Shown one piece after another: positions 52,463 to 62,760 of a stretch of DNA of 64,000 nucleotides (position 1 is the first letter of the stretch; every line of letters starts with the position of its first letter). The notes beneath the pieces are model-generated. The model was not told the DNA's origin. It saw only the letters and a program-made list of their open reading frames with translations, and made no database searches. The position numbers were made by a program, and so were the translations under genes. Source of the stretch: Tritrichomonas musculus (Eukaryota; Parabasalia; Tritrichomonadida; Tritrichomonadidae); assembly GCA_039105265.1 (NCBI GenBank), contig JAPFFF010000059.1, forward strand, positions 558,001-622,000, given 5' to 3'.

Positions 52463-52798
52463 TAAGGGACCACTATCATATTTTTTTGTAAACATTTCAA
52501 TATTGAGAAAACTCATAGAAAAGAAAATTCAATAGTTGTTATCTCGGAAAAAGTTTAAAACTTTAAAATTTCACCATTCCGATCATTTTTGTAAAATTTT
52601 TACTCCTTTCAACTTTTAAATTTTTATTGAAAAAAGGGAATAGGCTTAAAAGAAGAATAGAAATAAATGATATGTAATTTATATAATTTATATATACCAA
52701 AATATAGCAAAAATACTCAAGAAATAATTTTTTTTAAGTCAATTAATTTTGTGATAACTCATAGAATTTTTAACATAGAATTTGATAGTGGTCCCTTA
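52463..52798. mobile_element. MITE D with AGGGACCACTATCA ends
   Basis: A perfect 14-bp inverted pair, AGGGACCACTATCA, lies at 52465-52478 and 52783-52796, each flanked by TA. The flanks (ATTCCAACATTAAATAAATA on the left, TTTTTAAAATATTTAATATT on the right) recur joined, without the element, at 52972-53030. That second copy is a natural empty site, which confirms the insertion. No ORF. Confidence 0.8.
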
Positions 52799-53249
52799 AA
52801 TTATTTTTAAAATATTTAATATTTATTTGTTTACTATAAAAAAGGGGAAAAATAATAAGATATAATCGATTATATCACTATCGTTTTTTCCATCTTCTCA
52901 AGAAATATTGAATTATTAAAAAACAAAATACTTAAATGATCTTTAATATAAAAATGACTGGATAAAAAGACATTCCAACATTAAATAAATATTTATGCTA
53001 TTTTTAAAATATTTAATATTTATTTGTTTACTATAAAAAATGTGAAAAATAAAAAGATAAGTAAATAGTATTACCTTTTCTCAATTTTTTCAAATTCAAT
53101 GAAAATAATTAAAAAGAGAAATAGACTCTAATTTTAATTACTTATCATTTCATATTGTATTATATAACCATTTAAATGGAAAATAACTAATCTTCAAAAA
53201 AAATTTTATTTCCAAAAATAACGTGTTTTGATCGTCTACCCACACATAT

Positions 53250-54038
53250 ATGCAAAACAGAAGAATGTCGGGCCAAACAATAGCATCAATTGTATCTCAA
53301 AATTTCAATACATCTATTTCACCATCATTAGTTTATACAGTGAAACACAAACATCTTTTTCATTGTCTTCCTCCAATTTATACTTTCGCTGTCACTGACA
53401 ATCAAAGGCAAAATCGAATATCATTTTGCGAGTATCACCTTCAGCAACAAAACGATTGGGACAGCGTACTTTTTACTGACGAATGCTCATTTGAATTAAG
53501 TCCCTCGCATAGATGGATTTGGAGGCGCAAAGGAGAAGTTACTCCAGATATTTTCAGAGCTACAAACAAATACCCAAAGAAGGTGATGGTGTTCGGCGGG
53601 ATCTCAAAGAATTATACAACACCGCTAATTGCAATCAAAGGATCAATTGATTCAGAAATCTATATAGATGAATGCATCGATGGATCAGGCTTAATAGTTG
53701 GGATGAATGAAACTTATGGACAATTCAATTGGACATAGATGCAAGATGGCCCAACTCCTCATACATCACAATTGACCATGGATTATCTAACTGATTATTG
53801 TAATGTACTACAGAATTGGCCAAGCAATTCACCTGATTTAAATCCCATAGAAAAACTATGGAGTATCCTCAAGAGCCGTGTTGATGAAATAAATCCACAA
53901 AGCGAAGATGACTTGATCAATACAATATTCGATACATGGGAAAATGTAGAAATCACATTAATTCATAATTTAATTAATTCAATGACATTAAGAATGCAAC
54001 AAGTTATCCAAAACAATGGCTATCCTACAAAATACTAA
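53250..54038 (+). pseudogene. Transposase B, catalytic part (one in-frame stop)
   Basis: Continues the frame after the insertion: a second HTH part (TIASIVSQNFNTSISPSLVY), VLFTDECSFELS with the first Asp, WIWRRKGEVTPD and KVMVFGGIS. Then TAG at 53736 interrupts just before MQDGPTPHTS, which carries the second Asp. The final block LQNWPSNSPDLNPIEKLWSI has the third acid. The open part runs to a stop after GYPTKY at 54038. Stop plus insertion make this copy inactive. Confidence 0.8.
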
Positions 54039-54266
54039 ATAAAAATCATTTTTAAATTAATGATTTTATTTTTATTCGTTTTTTAAAAAAGATTCGTCAT
54101 TTTGTTCCACTTTTTGAGAGAAATTCAATTAAAATACGTTGAAAAGTGAAGTATCTATTTTGCTACCACTTTATATTTTGTTTTTGAACAAAACGTTTAC
54201 CAAAATACTTAAATAATTACGGACAATACCACTTATTTGGAAAGAATGGGATATTTAGAAATAATG

Positions 54267-55314
54267 AGAGGTGGGGGAGCCAAAAATAACGTATTTTTTA
54301 TTTAAAAAAAATTCAGTGAATCGTATTTTTCTACGCCTCTTTTTGAAAACTTTTAAACTTTTTGAATATTTTTTTTAATTCAATTTTTACTAAATAATGC
54401 AATATTATATAGTTCAAATAGCTTCCCGATTCATCCAGCAATTCAAAGAACCAGATTCGGCTTCGTGCAGCACCGTGGTGATCACTGGTGCGTATATCCC
54501 CGGGAAATTATGTAAAAATATACAAATTTATATCAAAAAAAGTAAATAGTTATAATTTTAAGGTAAAATTTAAATTTTACGATTTTTTTGGTTAAATTTC
54601 TTAACATAGCAACTCAAATTTCACCTTAAGATGGCGGTTTTTTACTTTCCATGAGTATCTACTCATGGATAGAAAAACCATTCAAAAAGTGGCGTAGAAA
54701 AAAACGATTATCCAAAAAATACCAATTTTAACAGTATAAAAAAAGATTTATTTCTTGTTATTGGAAGAATTAGTATGAAAACTTATTTTATTTTATTTAA
54801 TCCGTATATCTTATGCCTAACTTGACTAAATATGAAGTTTTTATTTATCATAAAAATATATTTATCTCGATATAAAAATAAGTTAAAATTAAAATTATAA
54901 TATATTTATTATATAAAAACAATTTTTAAAATTATTTTTTCTTCAAATACTATTATTAATAATTTTTAAATGAAAAAAATTATAAATAAATATTGCATGT
55001 GTAATGATTTACGAAATTCTTCTCAAAGATAAAATAAAATCTAGTTTTTACGAATCAAATGAAAATAGTAATATTTAAATACAATAATATTAAAATATAA
55101 AAAATAAAACGCTGGCCAATTCCAAACTGAGAACAAATTAACTATGATAATTGTTTTTCTGACCATATAGCACCAGAATTTTTTTTATTTTATTATTTTG
55201 GAATGCGCCAGTCCAAACATCTTGAAATTTTGTGATTTAATTTACCATATATATATAAGAATTTATATTATAATTTTGAACTGATTTAAAAAAAAATTTT
55301 GCTCCCCCACCTCT
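54267..55314. mobile_element. TIR element E with AGAGGTGGGGGAGC ends
   Basis: A perfect 14-bp inverted pair lies at 54267-54280 and 55301-55314. AAATAAT occurs immediately outside both ends (7 of 8 bases), suggesting an 8-bp target duplication of hAT or MULE type and not the TA of mariners. About 1.05 kb with no ORF. It contains the smaller element at 54319-54709. Confidence 0.6.
54319..54709. mobile_element. Nested TIR element F inside E
   Basis: Inverted ends of 29 bp (54319-54347 and 54681-54709), 27 of 29 matching, with the word TTTCTACGCC shared. The interior has two imperfect GC-rich palindromes: 54464-54485, centred on GTGATCAC, and 54649-54668, arms CCATGAGTA. No ORF. Confidence 0.6.
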
Positions 55315-55425
55315 AAATAATTAAATATTCAATAACATAAAAATATTCACAAAAAGTTTATTGCCCACAAATTTTCAGTAAACGTTCAACAAACGATTTT
55401 TGATTTGTCGATAGGTCTAATATTT

Positions 55426-57585
55426 TTATTGGCCATACTTATCATATAAATATTCTGCTAAATCACTTTCACTATCTAGTGGAATATCATCAAAACCTTT
55501 ATTATCAAAGCCAACCACATTACAGATCCAAATAGTAGGGTCATCACCACTACTCTGGTAGATTCTGAATGTGAACAATGGATTCTTTTTATTATTTTGG
55601 CCTGTCAATATAGGATCCTCAACTAATTTAGTGAACATCTGTGAATAATTTCTCTTTTCATCATCATTTAATGACACTATATCGGCTAATTTATCCAAAT
55701 TTTCAGCTTTATTTTCTATGACCAAATTAACATTCATTTTACAAATTTTACAAAATTCGGCAATATAGAAAGCATCCAAATTGCTAGATGAAAAGGCGAA
55801 TATACAAGTTGAAAATATTTTTCCTGTTACATCCAAATGGTCATTTTTCTTTCCTGAGAATACTCCATAAAGATATTCTGGAGATAATAAAAATTCGTAC
55901 AAATAAACATAAGTTGAAACAACATGGCTCGGTTTTGTCAACCAAAATAGCGTAACAATGAACTTATTTTTTTCATCTTCAGTAAAATCAGTATTATTAT
56001 TAAAATTATCATCTCCAGAATCAGCACTCATATAAGCCTTTGTTGCAATCATGCATCTTGTATAAGCTTTTGATATCGACCTCGCCAAGTTGAACGGATC
56101 CATTTCCATAGAAAACGAGTCAACAAAATCATTTGAAATATCGGCAAAAAGTGAAAAGTCATTTTTCTTCATTTTTATCAATGGCTCGAACACAAAGTCC
56201 TCCCTAATATCAAGATACTCATTCTTGTTCTTAAAAGTATGATCAGCAATTCGAAGTGCTGGACGTTTTTTCAGAAATTCAGTCATTGTCATTCCGTTAA
56301 GCATTAAAATGTTCAAAAAGAAAGGGTCACCGCTATCTGCCGCGATCGTTGAAATCATAAGTTGATTTCCACTTTCATTATCATCATCATTTTCAGCTTT
56401 TCTTTTTTTTCCAAGAACTTCCTCCATGTCATTCATGAAAAGTCGAGGATTATTAATGTAATTTTTGTAATTGTTCACTTGGATCTTGGAGTTCTGGAAA
56501 ATAGTGATAAAACCTTTGAAATTGAACAATGTTTCATTAATGATCGAACGAAGTTCATTCAATTTGAGAACATTGCTAATTAGACTTAATCCATTTAGCA
56601 AGAAATCAATTTTTTTCTGCTGAGAAAGGAAACCTTTGAGCTTCTTAAATAGTTCTATTTGCTGGGAATAGTTTGGATCTTCAGAATCTAATAATAAACA
56701 TTCAATTTGCTTTTCAAATGTTTTTTTACAAATTTCTGAGGATATTTGGTCTGGTATTTTTTTCCCTTTTTTAAGCAAGTCTCTAAAGTTGATTAATAAT
56801 AAAGGTGAAAAAGAACCTTTGAGTTGCCCTAATGGAAACTTTGATTCCCTTTTATTACCTGGTAAAAAAGTTAACGGCTGTTCTACAAAAAGTCCTTCAA
56901 TTTTGAAATTTTTGATTGCCTGTTTCAATATATTGAGGCCTTTTTGATCGGTCTTCATAGATTGTCCAAAATTAAGTATACCGAATAGGTGAGGATTCTC
57001 GAACATCTGCTCAACTACAATTTTCTCATAAATTTCAGTTGGAGTGACATTTTTTTTGCCAGAAGTGTAGCCGTCTGTAAAAAGTTGCTTTAAGAAAGAT
57101 GGACAGTATTTCATGTTTTCTAGTAAAAGCTCTCCAATTCGGGAAAATTTTGTGAGTAATTGTTCTTCATCTTCAGGTACTGGTTCTTTTCCTGTGAAAT
57201 AATCATTTAATAGATTTTTAAATACTTTACTGAAGAAGTTAATTGAAAAGGGGGAATATATAATCGAATTTATAGCGTCAGTTTCTTTCTTAAAAAAGTC
57301 TGTAGAATAAGAAAAATCATCATATAAATAATAATAATTTTTTTCATTCATCTTCATAAATGCTGACTTTATTTTAAAAAAGCCTGTTTTAAGAGTTTTA
57401 TTTTGAAAAGCTTCGAAATCTTCATAATATTCTTTTAATCTTGACTTAAAAGATGTAAATAAATTGTTAGCATCTTCATTAGTGGGCAAGAATTGAGAAA
57501 TCATACTGTATTTGGTATTATCTTGAAATAGTTCTTGATATTTTTTGAGTTCTGATAGGACTGGAATATCTTTCAAGGGCTTCAT
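55426..57585 (-). CDS. Large protein of unrecognised family
   Basis: An intact 719-aa ORF from the ATG at 57585. It is largely helical and soluble, with no signal peptide or TM segment. Blocks that might identify it: FSKVFKNLLNDYFTGKE near 120, GILNFGQSMKTDQKGLNILK near 205, FSPLLLINFRDLLKKGKK near 260, a basic KKRKAENDDDNE stretch near 395 that could be a nuclear localisation signal, and FIVTLFWLTKPSHVVSTYVY near 550. I do not recognise a domain. The C-terminal third has regular acidic/aromatic spacing. It stands alone between transposon debris and the C2-domain gene. Confidence 0.7.
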   Translation of the reverse strand: MKPLKDIPVLSELKKYQELFQDNTKYSMISQFLPTNEDANNLFTSFKSRLKEYYEDFEAFQNKTLKTGFFKIKSAFMKMNEKNYYYLYDDFSYSTDFFKKETDAINSIIYSPFSINFFSKVFKNLLNDYFTGKEPVPEDEEQLLTKFSRIGELLLENMKYCPSFLKQLFTDGYTSGKKNVTPTEIYEKIVVEQMFENPHLFGILNFGQSMKTDQKGLNILKQAIKNFKIEGLFVEQPLTFLPGNKRESKFPLGQLKGSFSPLLLINFRDLLKKGKKIPDQISSEICKKTFEKQIECLLLDSEDPNYSQQIELFKKLKGFLSQQKKIDFLLNGLSLISNVLKLNELRSIINETLFNFKGFITIFQNSKIQVNNYKNYINNPRLFMNDMEEVLGKKRKAENDDDNESGNQLMISTIAADSGDPFFLNILMLNGMTMTEFLKKRPALRIADHTFKNKNEYLDIREDFVFEPLIKMKKNDFSLFADISNDFVDSFSMEMDPFNLARSISKAYTRCMIATKAYMSADSGDDNFNNNTDFTEDEKNKFIVTLFWLTKPSHVVSTYVYLYEFLLSPEYLYGVFSGKKNDHLDVTGKIFSTCIFAFSSSNLDAFYIAEFCKICKMNVNLVIENKAENLDKLADIVSLNDDEKRNYSQMFTKLVEDPILTGQNNKKNPLFTFRIYQSSGDDPTIWICNVVGFDNKGFDDIPLDSESDLAEYLYDKYGQ

Positions 57586-58305
57586 TGATAAAAAATAAGA
57601 TATCTTATTTTTTATGGCAAATATTTTTGAAAATTTTGAAAATCAAATGATTTTATCTTTATACATTTTTGTTTTGAAGTAGAAAAAAATCATAATATAA
57701 CTTTATATTTATTTTATGACTTCTCATTGACAAGATATATGTTAATTATTTAAAATTGAACTCTAGGATATTCCATTTTAGATCTTATAATCAAATAAAA
57801 ATTTTTTTTTATTTGAACTACTGTAAATTATTTATTATTTCTTTTTGACCACAGGTCAGATATCCAATTTGGTGTTCTATAAAATCGATCATATTATTAA
57901 TAGTTGCTTTTATGATTTGATAAATATTTATATATAATGCTATTTCATCTAAAAGGCAGGGATGTTTAATGATCCGATAAAATTGTATCGATAAAACCTC
58001 CAGTTTATGAAAATGTAAAATCTGATCTTTTTGAATTAAATCGTTAAAATTTTTAAACAAAAAGTTATATATACAATTTTTCAGGATTGATAAATATTCC
58101 TGCTAAAAGATAAGAAATTTAATAATTATTAATTCATAAAAAAAAAAAAGAATTAGCTTTTTGATAGTATTTTATTTTTATACTTTTGAATATTGAATAC
58201 CATCATAAAAGGTATATATGAAATATTTGAGATATATAAAAGCGGTTTATTATAAAAAGCTCACAATGAATACTCAAATCACTTATTTTTTAGTTTTCAA
58301 TTTAG
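57586..58305. other. Intergenic region with a possible coding remnant
   Basis: Mostly A/T. A minus-strand frame at 57818-58060 (80 codons, no ATG at its head) reads LIQKDQILHFHKLEVLSIQF and is weakly protein-like; it may be a relic of a trichomonad family N-terminal module. The 3' part leads to the C2 gene; TTTTCAATTTAG just before its ATG is a weak Inr candidate. Confidence 0.35.
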
Positions 58306-59883
58306 ATGCAATATAGACTACACGTCAAAGTTGTTGAAGCTGATAATATCCCAAAGATGGATGCCAATGCCACAGATGCTTATTGCGTTCTATCAGCAGG
58401 CGGCGAAACGTGCACTACGTTTGCAATTATGAACACCATGCATCCAAAGTGGGGGCAAGACTTTCATTTCAATGTTTCATCCCCAACATCAGGTGAGCTA
58501 CGTATAAAAATGCGCGATAAAGACAAATTTAAAGACGACGATATATCTACTATAGAAATTCTATATTCCTCTCTTCCTGTTGGGCAACTTATCGATCAAT
58601 GGTACGATATGGTTCCATGTAAGAGAGTCAAGAAAGGTGGAAAGCTCCATCTTATTTTACATATGGCACGAGCTATATTTCCTCCGTTTATTCCAGATGC
58701 AAATTTGAGAGCCGCCGCTGCTGCTCTTGATGCAGCAGCTTATGGAGGTCCAGTGTCTTATCAGCTTCATGTCAAAGTTGTTGAAGCTGATAATATCCCA
58801 AAGATGGATGCCAATGCCACAGATGCTTACTGTGTTCTATCAACAAGCAGCGAAACACGTTCTACGTTTGCAATTCTTAACACTATGCATCCAAAGTGGG
58901 GGCAAGACTTTCATTTTACTGTATCAACCCCAACATCAGGTGAGCTACGTATAAAAATGCGCGATAAAGACAAATATAAAGACGACGATATATCTACTAT
59001 AGAAATTCTATATTCATCTCTTCCTGTTGGTAAACTTATCGATCAATGGTACGATATGGTTCCATGTAAGAGAGTCAAGAAAGGTGGAAAGCTCCATCTT
59101 ATTTTACATATGGCACTAGCTACATCTCCTCCATTTGTTCCAGATGAAAATATCAGAGCTGCTGTCGCTGCTCTAGATCCAACAGGTTATCAGCAGCAAC
59201 CAGCATATGGAGCTCCAATGGCACCTTACCCACCACAAGGATATCCAGCTGCTCCACAACCTGGATTCACGGCTCCACCACCATCTTATCCACCACAGGG
59301 ATACCCAACACCTCCTCAATCAGGGTATGGATATCCACCGCAAGGATATCCTCCTCAACAGCAGCCATATCCACCTCAGCAGGGATATCCGCAACAGCAA
59401 CAAGCCTACCCACCACAAGGATATCCTCCTCAACAGCAAGGATATCCTCCTCAACAGCAAACTCCATCTCAGCAACAGCAATCTTCTCCTCAGCAGCAAC
59501 AATCTCCTCCTCAACAACAAGGATATCCATCTTCTCAGCAGGGATACCCTCCTCAACAACAATACCCACCTTCACAACAATACCCACCTTCACAACAATA
59601 TCCGCCTTCTCAGCAAGGATATCCGCCTTCGCAACAAGGATATCCACCTTCACAACAAGGATATCCACCTTCACAACAAGGATATCCACCTTCACAACAA
59701 GGATATCCACCTTCACAACAAGGATATCCACCTTCACAACAAGGATATCCACCTTCACAACAAGGATATCCTCCACAACAACAAGGATATCCACCACAAC
59801 AGCAAGGATATCCACCACAACAGCAAGGATATCCACCACAACAGCAAGGATATCCACCACAGCAAGGATATCCTCAATATTAA
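58306..59883 (+). CDS. Double C2-domain protein with GYPPQQ-repeat tail
   Basis: 525 residues. Two C2 domains, about residues 3-125 and 149-270, are nearly identical ([20 protein letters not shown], then [10 protein letters not shown] and [11 protein letters not shown]). The Asp residues of the first calcium loop (MDANATDAY) and of the third (RDKDKxKDDD) are present in both, so calcium-dependent membrane binding is likely. From about residue 300 to the end the protein is a low-complexity Gly-Tyr-Pro-Pro-Gln tail like those of annexin VII and other C2/GYPPQ proteins, which can self-associate or bind membranes. The DNA of the two domains is also nearly identical, so the duplication is recent or homogenised. 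No signal peptide is seen; it is probably cytosolic and membrane-recruited. Confidence 0.9.
   Translation: MQYRLHVKVVEADNIPKMDANATDAYCVLSAGGETCTTFAIMNTMHPKWGQDFHFNVSSPTSGELRIKMRDKDKFKDDDISTIEILYSSLPVGQLIDQWYDMVPCKRVKKGGKLHLILHMARAIFPPFIPDANLRAAAAALDAAAYGGPVSYQLHVKVVEADNIPKMDANATDAYCVLSTSSETRSTFAILNTMHPKWGQDFHFTVSTPTSGELRIKMRDKDKYKDDDISTIEILYSSLPVGKLIDQWYDMVPCKRVKKGGKLHLILHMALATSPPFVPDENIRAAVAALDPTGYQQQPAYGAPMAPYPPQGYPAAPQPGFTAPPPSYPPQGYPTPPQSGYGYPPQGYPPQQQPYPPQQGYPQQQQAYPPQGYPPQQQGYPPQQQTPSQQQQSSPQQQQSPPQQQGYPSSQQGYPPQQQYPPSQQYPPSQQYPPSQQGYPPSQQGYPPSQQGYPPSQQGYPPSQQGYPPSQQGYPPSQQGYPPSQQGYPPQQQGYPPQQQGYPPQQQGYPPQQQGYPPQQGYPQY
59215..59880 (+). repeat. Degenerate 21/24-bp coding repeat (GYPPSQQ / GYPPQQQ)
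   Basis: The tail is made of short units. The central part, about 59600-59765, is a regular 21-bp array of GGATATCCACCTTCACAACA type, and the distal part repeats GGATATCCACCACAACAGCA. Regularity suggests recent slippage or unequal exchange. Antisense and +1 frames give long shadow ORFs. Confidence 0.85.
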
Positions 59884-60618
59884 TATTAATATTTACTAAT
59901 AAACAGTGTTCGCACATGTGTGTGGAAACTCCCTTGTTTTAATAAATTATTATTATTAATGATGATTTTTCAGATATTATTATTTTTAATAGATAGATAT
60001 AATATTATTTAATCATTTTATTCATAAATATTCTTACTTTATTCAATGATATATTAAAAATAATACAAAAATAAAATTGAATAGAAATTTTTAATATTCA
60101 TAGAATTTTTTGATTATTGAAAAAAAAAAAAAAAAAAAACTAATATCTAAATATAAAATAAATATTTTTTATCATAATAATAATCTTTTTATCAAATGAT
60201 CATTTTATCTATGCGTATCTATAATATAATGATTCTAACTCTTTTATATACCTCTTTTTAGTGATTTGTTTTTTTCTGAAGTATCCCTTTCGGCCGTATG
60301 CCGTAATTGAAGATTTTTTTATGTAAAGTATTCAAAAAGTTGCACTTTTGCCGTGTGCCGTAGAAATTTTGAAAATAAACTATTCAATGAACGACCAAAT
60401 AGCCGTATTTTACAAAACCGCCGAAGGGCTATTTCTGAAGTTAGTGATATGAGTTAATTCTCTACTCAGAATATATTAAATAAGATTTGCCGCATCGAAT
60501 AATTCATAAATGATTATTATTTTATATAAAAAAGTATGAGCCAATTATTTTCTTTCATAATTATGATTACGGCTGAATAATAGTAAGTTTTTTTAAATGC
60601 AAAAATTGTTGTGAAATT
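59884..60618. other. Intergenic region with a CCG-word repeat cluster
   Basis: No gene. A poly-A tract lies at 60121-60139. At 60277-60440 four GCCGT/GCCGA words occur in an AT-rich setting; the ends (TATCCCTTTCGGC and the inverse of AGCCCTTCGGCGG) are partly inverted, so this may be a very short or decayed TIR element of about 160 bp. Confidence 0.35.
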
Positions 60619-60861
60619 TCATGTATTCGTATAAAAGAAATCAGCAGGTGATATTTCATTGTTGCAGAGGCCAATTAATTCTTTTGGAATTGCATCAAAT
60701 GCAAATGTATCTGGGAAATATAAATCCCATCCATCCGATGTTTTGCTGCCTGCTAAATAACATCTTCCCCACCACCACTCCACTGGATTCGGATTCTTTC
60801 CAAGATTTCTTAAGAATGCAAAAGCATAATCAAATAAATAATTATTCTTTTGTAATAATTA
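60619..60861 (-). pseudogene. C-terminal fragment of an unrecognised, Trp-rich protein
   Basis: A minus-strand frame from about 60858 to TGA at 60621-60619 reads DYAFAFLRNLGKNPNPVEWW, WGRCYLAGSKTSDGWDLYF and PDTFAFDAIPKELIGL. It has clear protein-like composition but no start. Two stops separate it from a same-frame stretch at 60862-61191 that ends NKFAKCCEFYR. The ORF predicted on the plus strand here is its shadow. The protein family is not recognised. Confidence 0.4.
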
Positions 60862-61130
60862 TTATCTATAAAATTCACAACATTTTGCGAATTTATTGTC
60901 AGTCTTTGCCAGTCTCCATTGTTTTTTTAAATATTTGAAACCTAGAGGAAACTGTGAGCTTGTTGTCTGAATTGATGTTAATAATAAAACCACTATAAAT
61001 TGTAAAATGAAAATATGATTTTCTGTATTAAAGAGAATCAGAGAAAGGTCGTCCCTCATTGTCAAAATCCTGTGTATTTGTTTACACTTTAAAAGGCTGT
61101 ATCCTTTTTTTATGGTCGAATCCAATATAC

Positions 61131-61155
61131 TTTTTTTTTTTTTTTTTTTTTTTTT
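61131..61155. repeat. Poly-T tract, about 25 bp
   Basis: Homopolymer between unidentified fragments; a minus-strand poly-lysine stretch here is an artefact of it. Confidence 0.7.
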
Positions 61156-61436
61156 GACGTCAAAGTACAGCCAATTGAAAAAAACTTTCATTATATATTA
61201 GTGTAGCTAAATTGTCTCTAATTGCTCTCGACCGTGGAAAACGGATGTTCTTAAGCTTGTAACACATATGAAAAGACTCCTTTTCCTGAGTATCAGCCCA
61301 AAAATCAAAAGTCAAAATCAGCTGATTTCTGCTATAAAATAAAAAATATTTGAAATGCGGCCTCTGGAAAATTTCCCCCAACTGTATTCAGCCAGCTTTT
61401 TTTATGAAGTATGCACTCAAGGTGATTACCTAAGAA

Positions 61437-61826
61437 GTGCTCAATTGTATTCAGCCTGCTTTTTTTTTTTTTCAAATAGTTCCAACAGCGAATATTGCTG
61501 AAGAGTTCGATACTAAAATGAGTGATATGAATGTTATGTCCATTAGATTAAGAGTCAAATATAATAGGTTTAAAAATTTCCACGAAGCTGTACATAACGA
61601 AGTTAATACGGTTATTACTACTCACATCACTTCTCCTAAGAGTTTAGGTGACTTAATCGAACAATACTATATGAATGAACAACGATTAGATTACTTTCTA
61701 GTGATTGATGTAGCACATATGTTACTACAACATATTGAATTTATTGAGATAATCAAAGAGTTAGATAAAGCAGCATTAATAAGTGCAACTGCTGATGGTA
61801 TAATGACGAAGCTTATTATGAAATAA
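61437..61826 (+). other. Unidentified ORF fragment, helical
   Basis: A 129-codon open stretch without a convincing start. From about 61500 it reads EFDTKMSDMNVMSIRLRVKY, RFKNFHEAVHNEVNTVITTH and LGDLIEQYYMNEQRLDYFLV. It is strongly helical and looks like the middle of a structural or element-encoded protein. Codon use resembles the fragment at 40381 more than the nearby host genes. No family was recognised. Confidence 0.35.
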
Positions 61827-62539
61827 AATTAACAATAATTCTTTATAAGAAAAAAGTTATTCAAACTGTTTTAATTCAAATTAATTATAGTTCTTATAAC
61901 ATACATTTTGAGCTTCGTTCAAAAAGTAAGGTCCACAAACAGGTATACATATAATATATGTATTTCATAATATAAGCAGCATTAATAATACATATAATAT
62001 ATGTATATATATGTATAAAAAAAATTAGCAATAACATTTCAAATTTTTAACCTCAAGTGCGAGTTGAATGGTAAAAAGTAATAAAAAGATTGTTCACCTA
62101 TCTAATGTTGATTTACAAGTTTGAAAGTTTGAAAAAACAAATTAAAAAATGAGGTTTTAGTTTCCGAATAAGTCTGTTTTTCTAAGATGAGTTTTTTATC
62201 TAAGTTATCAAAAAAAGTAATAATAAAAACAATAACTTATGTATCTTTATACAATATATCTTTAAATTTGAAACTTAGCTATCTATTTATAATTAAATAA
62301 ATAAAAATATTTTACCCTTAAGAAATTCAATTAAATTAAAAAGAGAGTTCTTTAATCAATAGCCATATCTTACTACTGCCCTTTTTTCCCCTTGCTTTGC
62401 AGATTCACCCAAATAATCAATTCAAAAAATTGTATGATTTTCAAAGTAAATAATTATTTGAAATTTCAATCAAAAGAAATATTTCTATGAGTATATCGAA
62501 TATTGAATAGCATCATATTTTAATTTATCTATTTCTTAT

Positions 62540-62628
62540 CAAAGAAGATTAATAACAGAAGATCAGTAACAGAAGATTAATAACAGAAGATCAGTAACAG
62601 AAGATTAATAACAGAAGATTAATAACAT
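62540..62628. repeat. 14-bp tandem repeat, about six copies
   Basis: Units AACAGAAGATTAAT and AACAGAAGATCAGT, partly alternating, contiguous without spacers. Confidence 0.9.
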
Positions 62629-62645
62629 AGACAACCTTTAATTAA

Positions 62646-62760
62646 CAACAAAGACTTCCTTTAATCTGCAACAAAGACTTCCTTTAATCTACAACAAAGA
62701 CTTACTTTAATCTGCAACAAAGACTTACTTTAATTAGCAACAAACACATTCTTTAACTAA
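62646..62760. repeat. 23-bp tandem repeat, five copies
   Basis: Units at 62646, 62669, 62692, 62715 and 62738; they start CAACAAAGACTTCCTTTAAT. Contiguous, with the last copy most divergent. Confidence 0.9.

Larger units (their letters stand above)
51533..53248. mobile_element. 1.7-kb non-autonomous TIR element C inserted in transposase B
   Basis: Ends are a perfect 12-bp inverted repeat, TATGTGTGGGTA at 51533-51544 and its inverse at 53237-53248; the TA at each end is the probable target duplication. Removing one TA and everything between returns the transposase B frame without a shift (MKKYMQNRRMSG), which fixes the insertion boundaries. It carries no transposase. Inside are a minus-strand DUF3447-family fragment (51662-51973), MITE D (52463-52798), and a repeated block at 52441-52860 and 52972-53063. 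Confidence 0.8.
51100..54173. mobile_element. Tc1/mariner-like transposon B, split by an insertion
   Basis: Ends at 51100 (TA then AAGTGGATAC) and 54173 (inverse of AAGTGGTAGC, then TA) match at 19 of 26 positions. Without the 1.7-kb insertion at 51533-53248 the element would be about 1.36 kb, normal for this family. Its transposase is on the plus strand, in two parts. It is a different subfamily from element A, judging by TIR and protein. Confidence 0.75.

Noticed and set aside
59207-59917. Long repeat frames in +1 and antisense over the GYPPQQ tail
   Set aside because: Shadows of the low-complexity coding repeat of the C2 gene.
62540-62760. CRISPR-like arrays
   Set aside because: The units are contiguous with no spacers, lie in a TIR element, and the genome is eukaryotic. 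The arrays at 15989 and 44341 were rejected for the same reason.
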